From a virus, in IMG/VR virus record IMGVR_UViG_3300019135_000051, positions 1 through 53,953 of that record: a DNA stretch of 53,953 bases, one strand, 5' to 3'. The position numbers and the translations under genes are program-made. Shown one piece after another: positions 6,720 to 15,640 of the stretch (position 1 is the first letter of the stretch; each line of letters begins with the position of its first letter). The notes under the pieces are model-generated. The model was not told the DNA's origin. It was given only the letters and a program-made list of their open reading frames with translations, and did not search any database.

Positions 6720-8677
6720 CCGTCCTCCAAATCGACCTTGAGACATACAGCAGCGTTGATTTGACCAAGTGCGGTGTGTATCGGTACGTTGAAGCCCCAG
6801 ATTTTGAAATTCTGCTTTTCGCGTACGCCTATGATGACGAACCTGTACAGGTTATCGACCTGACAGCCTTTGAGGATCTTCCGGAGCGGGTCCGGCATGA
6901 CCTGACCAATCCCGCCGTGATCAAAACAGCCTACAATGCCAACTTCGAGCGGACCTGTATCTCCAAGCACTTCGGGATTGAGTGCGACCCTCTCCAGTGG
7001 CGCTGCACAGCCGTCCATGCACTCGCGCTGGGGCTGCCCGGCTATCTGGAAGGCGTTGCAGAAGTATTAAAGCTTGAAGCCCAGAAGGACGCGCGCGGTA
7101 AAAACTTGATCAAATATTTCTCCGTTCCGTGCAAGCCAACAAAAGCGAATGACGGGAGGACACGTAACTATCCGTACCATGATCCAGAGAAATGGGAGCA
7201 ATACAAAGAATACAACCGGCAGGACGTCGTCGTGGAACGGGAGGTCCGCCGGAAGCTGGAACGGTTCCCATTGCCGGACCATGAGTGGAAGCTGTGGGCG
7301 TTGGACCAGCGGATCAATGACCGAGGCGTCCGGCTCGATCCGGTTCTATTCCGACAAGCGATCGCTTGCGATGAGCAGTACGAGGCCCGGCTGGTGGCCG
7401 AGGCAAAAGAGATCACGGGATTAGACAACCCGAACAGTCTTCAGCAGCTCAAGGAGTGGCTGGCAGAGCGCGGACTGGAGACACCCGATGGCCTCTCCAA
7501 AGAGCATATGCCAGTCTTGCTCGACCGAGCGCCGGACGATGAGACACGACGTGTCTTGGAGCTGCGGCAGGAGATGAGCAAGACCAGCGTCGACAAGTAT
7601 AACGCAATGGAGCGCAGCATGTGTGCTGATGAGAGAGCCAGAGGGCTGCTCCAGTTCTGCGGAGCAAACCGCACCTGGCGATGGGCCGGGCGGATAATCC
7701 AGGTACAGAACTTGCCACAAAACAAAATTGAGGATCTGGCCATGGCGCGAGAGACACTCCGGAACGGCGATTTCGAAATGTTGGAGCTGATGTTCGGGCC
7801 TCCTCCTTTTGTACTCTCCCAATTGATCCGGACGGCGTTCATCCCGTCCCGGGGCTGCAGGTTCATCGTGTCAGACTTCGCGGCCATTGAAGCCCGCGTC
7901 ATTGCCTGGCTGGCAAACGAGCACTGGGTGCTTGATGTGTTCCGTGGGCACGGCAAGATCTACGAAGCCACGGCCGCGCAGATGTTCAAGGTCCCTTTCG
8001 AGACGATCACAAAAGGCCATGCAAACTATCAGTTGCGGGCGAAGGGGAAAGTGGCCACACTCGCCTGCGGATACCAGGGCGGACCGAATGCTTTGATTGC
8101 CATGGGAGCACTCAAGAGCGGGATTTCAGAGGAAGAACTACCGGCACTGGTTAAGCAGTGGCGAGAGGCCAACCCGAATATCGTCAACCTGTGGTACGCC
8201 GCAGAAGATGCTGCAGTTACCGCTGTGCGCGAGAAAACGACCGTCAAGTTGGCTCATGGAGTCCAGTACCGGTATGCCCCCGGAGTATTGTTCGCCGACC
8301 TGCCCAGTGGTCGCAGCTTGGCGTACGTCAACCCGCGGATCAAGCCTGATCCGAAATTCGGTAAGGACGGTCTCGTGTTCGACGGCATGGATCAAGTGAA
8401 GAAGAAGTGGATGTCTCACCGGACATACGGCGGCCGGCTGGTGGAGAACCTTGTTCAGGCAATCGCCCGGGATTGTTTGGCCGAGAGCTTGATGCGACTG
8501 GATTCGGAAGGATACAAGATCGTGATGCATGTACACGATGAAGTTGTACTTGATGTGTCGGTCGGGATTGGATCTGTGGAAAAGGTAGTGGAAATAATGG
8601 GACGCCCAATTGTATGGGCGCCAGGGTTACCGCTGAGTGCTGCCGGTTTTGAGTGCAATTTTTACATGAAGGATTAA
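6716..8677 (+). CDS. Phage DNA polymerase, family A
   Basis: A 653-residue replicative polymerase. The N-terminal 3'-5' exonuclease has its DxE motif at D7/E9 (IDLETYSS). The polymerase domain shows motif A DFAAIEAR starting at D387, motif B with KVATLACGYQGG, and motif C HVHDEVVLD with D608. I begin at ATG 6716, which overlaps the MazG stop (ATGA). The gene ends convergently, by 4 bp, into the minus-strand TIR-like gene, which interrupts the replication operon. Confidence 0.96.
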   Translation: MTVLQIDLETYSSVDLTKCGVYRYVEAPDFEILLFAYAYDDEPVQVIDLTAFEDLPERVRHDLTNPAVIKTAYNANFERTCISKHFGIECDPLQWRCTAVHALALGLPGYLEGVAEVLKLEAQKDARGKNLIKYFSVPCKPTKANDGRTRNYPYHDPEKWEQYKEYNRQDVVVEREVRRKLERFPLPDHEWKLWALDQRINDRGVRLDPVLFRQAIACDEQYEARLVAEAKEITGLDNPNSLQQLKEWLAERGLETPDGLSKEHMPVLLDRAPDDETRRVLELRQEMSKTSVDKYNAMERSMCADERARGLLQFCGANRTWRWAGRIIQVQNLPQNKIEDLAMARETLRNGDFEMLELMFGPPPFVLSQLIRTAFIPSRGCRFIVSDFAAIEARVIAWLANEHWVLDVFRGHGKIYEATAAQMFKVPFETITKGHANYQLRAKGKVATLACGYQGGPNALIAMGALKSGISEEELPALVKQWREANPNIVNLWYAAEDAAVTAVREKTTVKLAHGVQYRYAPGVLFADLPSGRSLAYVNPRIKPDPKFGKDGLVFDGMDQVKKKWMSHRTYGGRLVENLVQAIARDCLAESLMRLDSEGYKIVMHVHDEVVLDVSVGIGSVEKVVEIMGRPIVWAPGLPLSAAGFECNFYMKD

Positions 8678-9552
8678 ATATTATATTCTCGCCCGGCACG
8701 GTGTAATAATGCTTCAACTAGGTGTCTGAGGCGTCTGACGGTTACTTGATCTAAGTTTATATCATTATTTCTCAGGACCCTAATACAGTGATTTATCAAA
8801 TCAAATAAGTTTACAGCTGTATCGGACTCAAGATTAGATAGGTATTCCATAACAGTAATGTCCAAAATATTAAGCATGCGGGGGCTCAATGTAGTTTTAT
8901 CGCTATCCGTTCCTGAAAAATTGGCTGACAAATTATTGATAGAACGTAACTGTGCAGATTTTAACGCAGCTATATCAGTCTGCATCTCCGTTAGCTGATT
9001 AACAATAAGGTCGAACGGCATCACTTCAGTTTGATCAAGTTTAGCGACTTTAAATTCACCAAAACTCTTAAGAAAGGGGGAATGGTTCGGATCTTTTTCG
9101 GCATCTTCTAATGTTGCAATGGTTTTTCTAACTAGAGTGTTTTTAAACTCTACGATTCTTGTAAATCTGAGGTCTCTTGGATATTCAATATGCTCTATTC
9201 CTCCAGTATCAAATGAATAGTTTGTTTTATCGTCTTTGATTATGATTGTTGGTTTATCAAAAGCCAGGCGCATACCTAATTCGAACATAACATTTGGGTT
9301 CTTGCAGCTTACATCACAGATAACAATATCGGAATTGTAGAGACCCTGAACAATCCTTTTGTGGATTAACCCACTACTATCAGAGTCACTTACCAATCGA
9401 GTTTCGAAGTGGTAATGGTCATTCGAAGAAAGTGCATCAGTAATGATTGACTTTACTTCTAACCAATGTTCGGGTCCGCAGTTATCAATTTGTGCTATTG
9501 GCATAACTAATCCAACATGAACTTTCTTGGTTTCCTTAATCTCAATAACCAT
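8674..9552 (-). CDS. TIR / nucleoside deoxyribosyltransferase-like moron protein
   Basis: A 292-residue protein on the strand opposite to its neighbours and visibly more AT-rich, so it looks inserted (a moron). Residues about 10-125 form a Rossmann-like domain. The signature SDIVICDVSCKNPNVMFELG followed by KPTIIIKDD and FDTGGIEHIEYPRDLRF matches TIR-like/deoxyribosyltransferase-like proteins; the Glu of MFELG is the likely catalytic residue. The rest is helical. Proteins of this kind are frequent in anti-phage defence as NAD-degrading or nucleotide-signalling enzymes. A defence or superinfection-exclusion role is inference. The start at 9552 has an AGGGGG site. Confidence 0.7.
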   Translation of the reverse strand: MVIEIKETKKVHVGLVMPIAQIDNCGPEHWLEVKSIITDALSSNDHYHFETRLVSDSDSSGLIHKRIVQGLYNSDIVICDVSCKNPNVMFELGMRLAFDKPTIIIKDDKTNYSFDTGGIEHIEYPRDLRFTRIVEFKNTLVRKTIATLEDAEKDPNHSPFLKSFGEFKVAKLDQTEVMPFDLIVNQLTEMQTDIAALKSAQLRSINNLSANFSGTDSDKTTLSPRMLNILDITVMEYLSNLESDTAVNLFDLINHCIRVLRNNDINLDQVTVRRLRHLVEALLHRAGREYNI

Positions 9553-9584
9553 TGTAGCCCCCTGTTTACACAATTATTAGGAAC

Positions 9585-9593
9585 ATTATACCA
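9585..9593 (-). promoter_or_regulatory. Extended -10 promoter of the TIR-like gene
   Basis: Reading the minus strand, TGG-TATAAT (9593-9585) is a perfect -10 with the extended TG element, about 35 bp before the gene's start. The -35 region is weak. Its presence supports independent expression of this gene in the lysogen. Confidence 0.6.
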
Positions 9594-9622
9594 ATTGTGA
9601 GGGACAAAAGTAAGGAGAGGAT

Positions 9623-10003
9623 ATGATGAAAAACGCAGCAGTGAAAATAAAAACGGAGATGTGCAGTAACAAAAACAACTCTTATATCCAGGTAATCGGA
9701 GATTTCTTGCTCCGGCACCTTGAGGCCAATCCGGACTGCGCAGAGAAGATCCTGGCTACCGACAAGACGATCGTTAAAAGTCTTGACGCCATGAAGAACG
9801 AGGCCCGGAAAAAACAGCACAACGGTATGGCCATGCTCACCGATGCGGAGGGCTTCGCAATTGTGCTGAAATATTTCGGTATTGAGGGCGTGCCTGTCGC
9901 TGCGGATGCGCCGGCAGCACCGGTATCAGCGCCAGTCGCTACCGCCCCTGTGAAAAAGCCTGTTGCAGTCGATTTCGACGTCAAGCTCGAAGACTTTCTA
10001 TGA
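9623..10003 (+). CDS. PcfK-like (AcrIIA9-family-like) protein
   Basis: A 126-residue protein with a helical N-terminal domain (about 20-90: VIGDFLLRHLEANPDCAEKI, MKNEARKKQHNGMAMLTDAEGF). This matches PcfK of conjugative plasmid pCF10 and the family in which the Cas9 inhibitor AcrIIA9 was placed. It has an Ala/Pro/Val linker and a short conserved C-terminal tail (VDFDVKLEDFL). The ribosome site is AAGGAGAGG. It is followed by the PcfJ-like gene, the usual pairing. Function in phages is not established. Confidence 0.75.
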   Translation: MMKNAAVKIKTEMCSNKNNSYIQVIGDFLLRHLEANPDCAEKILATDKTIVKSLDAMKNEARKKQHNGMAMLTDAEGFAIVLKYFGIEGVPVAADAPAAPVSAPVATAPVKKPVAVDFDVKLEDFL

Positions 10004-10018
10004 GGGAGATGAAGATGT

Positions 10019-11599
10019 ATGGACCTGAAACAGTTTTCAGCTCATTTCCCTGAGAAACAAAGTCCGGAATTCGTCTCATTTGTGGAGAACGTGGCCATGC
10101 TGTCAAGCCGCTACATATTCACCTGCCGGAAAGGCAAGAAACAATATGGTTATTGCACGCATTGCAAGGCCGAATTTGAGACGCCGGGGATCCGCCACAA
10201 TGAGTTTTATGTCTGCCCGTCATGCGAATCCCACTGCGGCGTGCGCGCCAGCGGGAAGGGCCGCAAGCAGATGGTCGATGAGGCCTACGTAGTGTGGTAC
10301 GAAAAGTCGCTGGTCAATCCGGATGCGATTACCGCTCGCGGTGTGCTAGTTGTGAGGGATTATCGAGGAGACTATCGGGATGTGCCCACACATATCTCAG
10401 TCCGTGCTGAGTACCTGTTTGAGCCAGGAAAAAGCTTGATGCTGGACCATCCATATCTTTACTACAGCTTGTCCTACGGCGAAATGAGAAACGGGAGCTC
10501 GGTTTACTTCCGAAACAGTGTATTCTCTTTGGCCAATGGCGTCATGGCCAAGAAGCGATTATATTGCTCAGTCGATAGCATCGAAGCTGCTGTCCAAGGA
10601 ACGCCGTTCCGGTACAGCACCTGGGAGAATTATAAACACGACGATATGGTTGAATTCTTCGATCTTTTCGCAAAGTACCCGTGCATCGAATACCTCACGA
10701 AGATGGGGATGCGCGGGCTGGTTGAGGCAAAACTGGCGGGGGATAAAACATACGGAATGATCAACTGGCGCGCAAAGAACCCGCAGAAGGTTTTGAAAAT
10801 GACCAAGCAGGAGATAAACGAACTCCGCGACACGGGAGTCCGGGTGGATCCTTGGCTGTTGTATCTCAAGCATTTGTCCAAAAATGACGGCTCCAAACTA
10901 TCTTTCGAAGAACTGGCAAGGATCCATGCTGACATCTCCGAAGAGTGGCTTCCCGATCTTAGCAAGGTGCTTGAACGCACAACTCTACGCAAAGCATACG
11001 CCTATCTGGGTAAGCAACTTGGGAAGTCAGACGTCTCTCGGCGACATCGCAACAAGGGTCAATTGCTGTCTACCTGGAACGATTACATTGCGGATTGCCT
11101 GCGACTGGGGCTCGATATCACAAGGGAGGCTGTACTTTTTCCCACGAATCTATATCGGGCTCATCAGAACACAATCAAACAGATCAAGGTGAAAGAGGAT
11201 GAGAAGCTGAGAGCCCAATTTGCATCTAGAGGCAAAGCACTTGAAAAGTTGAGGTTTGAAGCACTTGGATTTCTCCTTCGACCTGTTTCCGATCAGAACG
11301 AGCTCATCGAAGAGGGGAAGGCGCTGCATCATTGCGTAGGAACCTACGCGCCGCGTTACGCCAAGGGGGAGACGGATCTGCTTCTCTTGCGTAAAGTGGA
11401 CGAGCCTGACAAGCCCTTTTACACGATGGAGATCCGCAACGGATCGATTGCCCAGTGCAGAGGGCTGAATAATTGCTCACCGACTGCAGAGGTTCAAGCC
11501 TTCATTGATCTTTTCGTCTCCAAAAAACTGCTGACCAAAAAGCGAACGCGTGTTGACGTGACCGCCCTTCAACAAAACAGACAGGAGGTAGCTGTATGA
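10019..11599 (+). CDS. PcfJ-like protein
   Basis: A 526-residue protein. The N-terminus has a zinc ribbon (C46, C49, C66, C69: CTHC and CPSC). The C-terminal PcfJ domain is recognised by GKALHHCVGTYAPRYAKG and FYTMEIRNGSIAQCRG around residues 435-490. PcfJ is encoded with PcfK in conjugative plasmids and many Bacillota phages; its biochemical role is unknown. The pair probably acts at replication. Overlaps the next gene by ATGA. Confidence 0.85.
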   Translation: MDLKQFSAHFPEKQSPEFVSFVENVAMLSSRYIFTCRKGKKQYGYCTHCKAEFETPGIRHNEFYVCPSCESHCGVRASGKGRKQMVDEAYVVWYEKSLVNPDAITARGVLVVRDYRGDYRDVPTHISVRAEYLFEPGKSLMLDHPYLYYSLSYGEMRNGSSVYFRNSVFSLANGVMAKKRLYCSVDSIEAAVQGTPFRYSTWENYKHDDMVEFFDLFAKYPCIEYLTKMGMRGLVEAKLAGDKTYGMINWRAKNPQKVLKMTKQEINELRDTGVRVDPWLLYLKHLSKNDGSKLSFEELARIHADISEEWLPDLSKVLERTTLRKAYAYLGKQLGKSDVSRRHRNKGQLLSTWNDYIADCLRLGLDITREAVLFPTNLYRAHQNTIKQIKVKEDEKLRAQFASRGKALEKLRFEALGFLLRPVSDQNELIEEGKALHHCVGTYAPRYAKGETDLLLLRKVDEPDKPFYTMEIRNGSIAQCRGLNNCSPTAEVQAFIDLFVSKKLLTKKRTRVDVTALQQNRQEVAV

Positions 11600-12438
11600 G
11601 TGAATTGGTACGGACCGCGCAGGTGATCGCGGCCGAGATCCGCAGCATTGACACACAGACCAGAGAGATCGTTTTGCGGAGTGCGATTGAGATCGGTAAG
11701 CGCCTGAATGAAGCAAAAGAACTGGTGCCACACGGTGAATGGAGAGCCTGGTTGGAGTCAAATGTCCATTACAGCCAATCCACCGCGAACAACTTCATGC
11801 GAATCGCAGAGGAGTACGGATCAAATTACCAAGCGATTGAGAATTTAAGCTACACCAAGGCGCTGGCTCTTCTCGGCGTTCCGGAGGAGGAACGGGAGCA
11901 GTTCGCCCAGGAACATGACGTCGAAAATATGTCGGCGCGCGAGCTGCAGCAAGCGATCAAGGAGAAGAAGCGGTTGGAGAAGGAGTTGAAAAAGGTCCAG
12001 CAGGCTGCCGAGAAGGAACGCAAGGAGCGTGTAGAACTTCAAAAACAAGTCGCCGAACTGCAAGACAAGCTGTTCGATGCGGAAATCGACGGAAATGAAG
12101 ATGAGGTCCAAAAGCTTGAAAATGAACTGAAAGCGGCTCAGGAAAAGGTGAAGCAGTTGGAGAAGGAGCTGCGGGAAAAACCGATCGATGTGCCTGCGGT
12201 TGTGGAGAAAGTCCCGGAGGAAGTAGAGAAGGAACTGGCCGAGCTTCGGAAGAAGGCATCCCAGTCAGGGAACGAAACGGCGATAAAGTTCAAGGTTCAG
12301 TTCGAGGGACTTGCTGCGGGGTTCCGGGATCTGTTGGCCACTCTGGCGGAGATTGAGGCTGCTGATCAGGAAACATATAAAAAATACAAAGGTGCAGTGC
12401 TTGGGCTAATCGGCAAGATGTCAGAGAGGCTTAACTAA
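11596..12438 (+). CDS. DUF3102 protein
   Basis: A 280-residue protein. The DUF3102 domain (residues 1-100) carries IGKRLNEAKELVPHGEWRAW and YSQSTANNFMRIAEEY. A long coiled coil follows (about 105-225, heptads rich in E, K, L and Q). DUF3102 proteins occur in phages and mobile elements and resemble nucleoid- or partition-associated regulators. The role is not known. Confidence 0.8.
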   Translation: MSELVRTAQVIAAEIRSIDTQTREIVLRSAIEIGKRLNEAKELVPHGEWRAWLESNVHYSQSTANNFMRIAEEYGSNYQAIENLSYTKALALLGVPEEEREQFAQEHDVENMSARELQQAIKEKKRLEKELKKVQQAAEKERKERVELQKQVAELQDKLFDAEIDGNEDEVQKLENELKAAQEKVKQLEKELREKPIDVPAVVEKVPEEVEKELAELRKKASQSGNETAIKFKVQFEGLAAGFRDLLATLAEIEAADQETYKKYKGAVLGLIGKMSERLN

Positions 12439-12466
12439 TCGGTAATGCAGGAAAGGGGAACGAAAA

Positions 12467-12574
12467 ATGTACTGCTATGATGAAAATGGCACGCTGCTGG
12501 GGCTTGGCAGGACTCAGCGTAGGGCTACTTCTTGGCTGGCTGATCTGGGCTTAACACAACACACGATTTGTTAA
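12467..12574 (+). CDS. Two alternative very short ORFs
   Basis: After AGGAAAGGGG an ATG at 12467 opens a 35-residue frame (MYCYDENGTLLGLG...). A second ATG at 12477 opens a 25-residue frame in another register (12,477-12,554) that reads as a single membrane helix (LAGLSVGLLLGWLIWA). Only one is likely to be real. The membrane peptide fits a protein-like pattern better, while the ribosome site fits the first start better. Confidence 0.35.
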   Translation: MYCYDENGTLLGLGRTQRRATSWLADLGLTQHTIC

Positions 12575-12587
12575 GAGGGGGATAACC

Positions 12588-12797
12588 ATGTGGCCAATGC
12601 ATTCAGCGAATGGACTTAAAAGAGGCGAGCGCGTAAAGCATGTGAAAAGTAATCGCAGTAAGTGGAATCACCTGGTTAATGGGGTCATCGAGGATATTTC
12701 CATGACAGCGGAAAGTGTTTACGTGCGGTGGTATGACAGCGACGGAAAGAAAATTCATTGGGCGAAATACAAATGCGAAATGATCGAGAAAATCTGA
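12588..12797 (+). CDS. Hypothetical protein (69 aa)
   Basis: A small basic protein preceded by AAGAGGGGGAT. The sequence LKRGERVKHVKSNRSKWNHL with VYVRWYDSDGKK suggests an SH3-like small beta-barrel. Last gene before the minus-strand small-peptide locus. Function unknown. Confidence 0.65.
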   Translation: MWPMHSANGLKRGERVKHVKSNRSKWNHLVNGVIEDISMTAESVYVRWYDSDGKKIHWAKYKCEMIEKI

Positions 12798-12823
12798 CTT
12801 AACAAAACATTACACGTGAAAAT

Positions 12824-12852
12824 AAAAAAGCCTCATAACTGAGACACGCTTT
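12824..12852 (-). terminator. Terminator of the 28-aa peptide transcript
   Basis: On the minus strand AAAGC-GTGT-CTCA-GTTA-TGAG-GCTTTTTT forms a bulged hairpin (CTCA/TGAG inner, AAGC/GCTT outer) followed by six Ts. It is positioned to end the minus-strand transcript that begins near 13,063. Confidence 0.6.
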
Positions 12853-12937
12853 ACTTATTATTTTTGGTTATTATCGGCCCATTTAGCAACAGATTGTACG
12901 CTGTCGCTAAATGCTGCACTTTTGCAGAGGTCACTGC

Positions 12938-13024
12938 TTACCTAAGCGCAAACACTGCAAAGGTAAAGCACAATGCAAAAATGGTGACACAGAAACCTAA
13001 AAAGGCTAGACTTTGCTTTCCCAT
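12938..13024 (-). CDS. 28-aa hydrophobic membrane peptide (type I toxin-like)
   Basis: Minus-strand gene behind an ideal AAGGAGGTGG ribosome site 7 bp before its ATG. The peptide has a basic start (MGKQ), a continuous hydrophobic helix (about residues 5-27) and ends in Arg. It has its own promoter (13,070-13,099) and a terminator after a roughly 85-nt 3' UTR, and it stands opposite to all flanking genes. Size and layout resemble BsrE/BsrG/TxpA-type toxins of Bacillus prophages, but I could not identify an antisense antitoxin RNA. Confidence 0.6.
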   Translation of the reverse strand: MGKQSLAFLGFCVTIFALCFTFAVFALR

Positions 13025-13069
13025 TCCAAACCACCTCCTTCTTCTTACTTGGTGGTTGAAACACACAAT

Positions 13070-13099
13070 AAATTACCATTTTTTTATGTAGATTGTCAA
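13070..13099 (-). promoter_or_regulatory. Promoter of the 28-aa peptide gene
   Basis: On the minus strand, a perfect -35 TTGACA (13,099-13,094), an 18-bp spacer, and an extended -10 TGG-TAATTT (hexamer 13,075-13,070). It lies within the 5' flank of the rightward primase-helicase gene. Confidence 0.7.
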
Positions 13100-13118
13100 A
13101 TTGAAAGGGTGAACCTTC

Positions 13119-15476
13119 ATGCTTGACCAGGACATCGAACTTGATATCTCTTTCGGCAAACACCGGGCCGACATGAACTGGAAGCCGGAGTACCTCACCT
13201 GGAACGAGTTCGTTGGCCGTCTGCAGAAGGTGCGCCGAACGTCCGAAACGATGGCCCAGTACGACAAGATGACCGTGGTCGGGAAAGGAAAGGTTAAGGA
13301 TGGGCCCGCCTTTGTTGGCGGGCTTATCCGGGGCGGACGGCGGAAGAAGGAGAACGTCGACACCCGCAGCCTGATCACGCTGGATGCCGACTTTGCGGAC
13401 GATGATTTCCTCTTCACCACAGAGCTCGTCCTGGGCGGACGGGCCTACGTCGTCTACTCGACCCACAGTCACCGTCCGTACAAGCAGAAATACCGCCTCA
13501 TCGCGCCAGCTGATCGCACCATGAGTCCAGACGAGTACGCGGCGGTTAGCCGGCGGATCGCCGAGCAGATCGGTATGCATTACTTCGACAAAACGACCTT
13601 TCAGGTTCATCGTCTGATGTATCTGCCCAGCTGCTCTGCCGATGCGGAGCCCGTGCTGAACATTTATGAGGGCGGCCCAATCTGCGTTGATGACATCTTG
13701 GCCGAGTACGATGACTGGCGGGACGTAATGAGCTGGCCGCGGCATCCGGAAGAGAAGAAGGCGATTCGGACGTCCGCCAATAAGGCACAGGACCCGCGGG
13801 AAAAGTTTGGCACGATCGGGCTGTTCTGTCGGGCGTTTTCGATTGATGAGGGCATCGACACGTTCTTGTCAGATGTGTACGTTCCCGGCTCCATGCCGAA
13901 CCGGTACACCTACATTCACGGTTCGTCAGCCAACGGCTTGGAAATCTATCCAGATCAGGAGCTTGCCTACTCCCACCAAGACAGCGACCCGGTGGCTGAC
14001 GGGCGCACATATAACCTGTTCGATCTTGTGCGGGTCCACAAATTCGGCCATCTGGATGAACGAGTGAAAGAGCATACGCCTGATACCAAGAAGCCAAGCC
14101 ATCTGGCAATGGAACAATGGGCGATTCAGCTCCCGGAGGTCAAGCGGCTCGCAGCAGCGGAGCGTCAAGCGGATTTCGGGGAGATGGCCAAAGAATTCGA
14201 TGAAGATGACGATCCGGAGGATGACAGCTGGACGGAGAAATTGGAGCGACATCGCAAGACCAGTGAAATCTTACCTACGGCTGAAAACGTGGAACTGCTC
14301 CTCACTCACGGCCCCTGGCGCGGCGTTCTCGCCTATGACGCCTTTGGGAATACGGAAGTGATCCGGAAGCCGCTGCCGTGGCGTGGCCGCGAACGGCCAG
14401 GGCGAACTTATGAGCCATGGCTGGCGGCGGACGACAAACGGCTGCAACACTGGTTTGCCAAAGTCCACAAAATCACCTCAGCTAAAATCATCCAGAACGC
14501 TTTCACTGAAGTGGTCCATAAAAACACCTTTCACCCGATCAAGTCCTATCTGGAAAGCACCGTTTGGGACGGCGTGCCGCGGGCGGAGAGGATCTTCCCC
14601 GTATACCTAGGGGCACCTGATACGCATTACGTCCGACAGGTGACGCGGAAAATGCTGCTGGCGGCAGTCACCCGGCTGTACCGGCCAGGCTGCAAGTTTG
14701 ACCAAATGCTGGTCCTCGTTGGCCCGCAGGGGGCCGGCAAGAGCAGCCTGCTGGCGAAGCTGGGGCGGGAATGGTTCAGCGACTCGCTGAGGACGTTCGA
14801 GAACAAGGAGGCGGGGGAGCATCTGCAGAGCGGCTGGATCTTTGAGATCGGAGAGCTATCAGCCATGAAGAAGTCCGAGGTCGAAGAGGTCAAAGCGTTC
14901 TTGTCCAAGACGGAGGATCGCTACCGGGTGGCCTACGACCGGCAGGTGTCGGAATTCCCGCGAAAATGCGTATTTTTCGGCACGACCAACACCCGCGACT
15001 TCCTGCGGGACGCCACGGGAAACCGCCGCTTTTGGCCGGTTGAGGTGGATCCGGAGAAGGCGGAGCTGAGCCACTGGACGCACTTGACGGATGAAGTGGT
15101 GAGCCAAATCTGGGCGGAGGTTTTGTGCTGGTTCAAGGCGGGGGAAACCTTGGAGCTGGATCAGGAAGCCAGGACGGAAGCTGAGCGCCAACAAGCGGCA
15201 CACATGGAGAGCGATCCGCGCGAAGGGCTTATTCAGGAATGGCTCGATACGCCGATCGAGGACGAATGGGCGGACGGCCCATCAGACCAGTTGCGGCAGC
15301 GCGTCTGTGCTGCCCAGATATGGGTGGAGTGCCTAGGAAATAAAAAGGGGTCCATGCGTCCATGGGAGGCCAAGGAAATTTTGGACATCCTGCGCCGCAT
15401 ACCCGGCTGGGAAGAGAGAAAAAAGAGAGCGCGGGTAGCTGGATACGGATTGCAAACCGTCTTTGAACGGGTTTAG
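13119..15476 (+). CDS. VapE-type primase-helicase
   Basis: A 785-residue replication initiator. The N-terminal third resembles archaeo-eukaryotic-type primase (LITLDADF at about 85-92, with Asp residues in the metal-binding position, and KQKYRLIAP). The C-terminal half is the virulence-associated E helicase: Walker A VGPQGAGKSS (about 533-542), FFGTTNTRDFLRDATGNRRFWP (sensor region) and a C-terminal extension. It probably primes and unwinds at the iteron region immediately downstream. The start is ATG 13,119 after GAAAGGGTGA. Confidence 0.92.
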   Translation: MLDQDIELDISFGKHRADMNWKPEYLTWNEFVGRLQKVRRTSETMAQYDKMTVVGKGKVKDGPAFVGGLIRGGRRKKENVDTRSLITLDADFADDDFLFTTELVLGGRAYVVYSTHSHRPYKQKYRLIAPADRTMSPDEYAAVSRRIAEQIGMHYFDKTTFQVHRLMYLPSCSADAEPVLNIYEGGPICVDDILAEYDDWRDVMSWPRHPEEKKAIRTSANKAQDPREKFGTIGLFCRAFSIDEGIDTFLSDVYVPGSMPNRYTYIHGSSANGLEIYPDQELAYSHQDSDPVADGRTYNLFDLVRVHKFGHLDERVKEHTPDTKKPSHLAMEQWAIQLPEVKRLAAAERQADFGEMAKEFDEDDDPEDDSWTEKLERHRKTSEILPTAENVELLLTHGPWRGVLAYDAFGNTEVIRKPLPWRGRERPGRTYEPWLAADDKRLQHWFAKVHKITSAKIIQNAFTEVVHKNTFHPIKSYLESTVWDGVPRAERIFPVYLGAPDTHYVRQVTRKMLLAAVTRLYRPGCKFDQMLVLVGPQGAGKSSLLAKLGREWFSDSLRTFENKEAGEHLQSGWIFEIGELSAMKKSEVEEVKAFLSKTEDRYRVAYDRQVSEFPRKCVFFGTTNTRDFLRDATGNRRFWPVEVDPEKAELSHWTHLTDEVVSQIWAEVLCWFKAGETLELDQEARTEAERQQAAHMESDPREGLIQEWLDTPIEDEWADGPSDQLRQRVCAAQIWVECLGNKKGSMRPWEAKEILDILRRIPGWEERKKRARVAGYGLQTVFERV

Positions 15477-15480
15477 CAGT

Positions 15481-15640
15481 TGTATCAGTGCGGTGATCAG
15501 TGCGGCACTCACCACTGATACAACTGATACGGGTAATGTAACAGATGTATCAGTGGTATAACAGTAAAATAGCCAAACACTGATACGCAGAAAATGCAGT
15601 AATGTCAACGCAAAATGCCTATATGTATCAGCTGTATCAG
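15481..15640. repeat. Iteron array, probable phage replication origin
   Basis: Seven copies of an 8-bp TGTATCAG-type element: plus orientation at 15,481, 15,546, 15,624 and 15,633; minus orientation (CTGATACA/CTGATACG) at 15,515, 15,524 and 15,580. One more degenerate copy lies near 15,493. They are followed by an AT-rich stretch (15,641-15,700) with the inverted repeat AACTATA/TATAGTT. There is no gene in 15,477-15,753. Iterons, an adjacent AT-rich region and a neighbouring primase-helicase gene are the layout of an origin. Confidence 0.75.

Noticed and set aside
12864-13091. Plus-strand frame of 75 aa
   Set aside because: Lies opposite the well-supported minus-strand peptide gene, without a ribosome site and with an unlikely composition.
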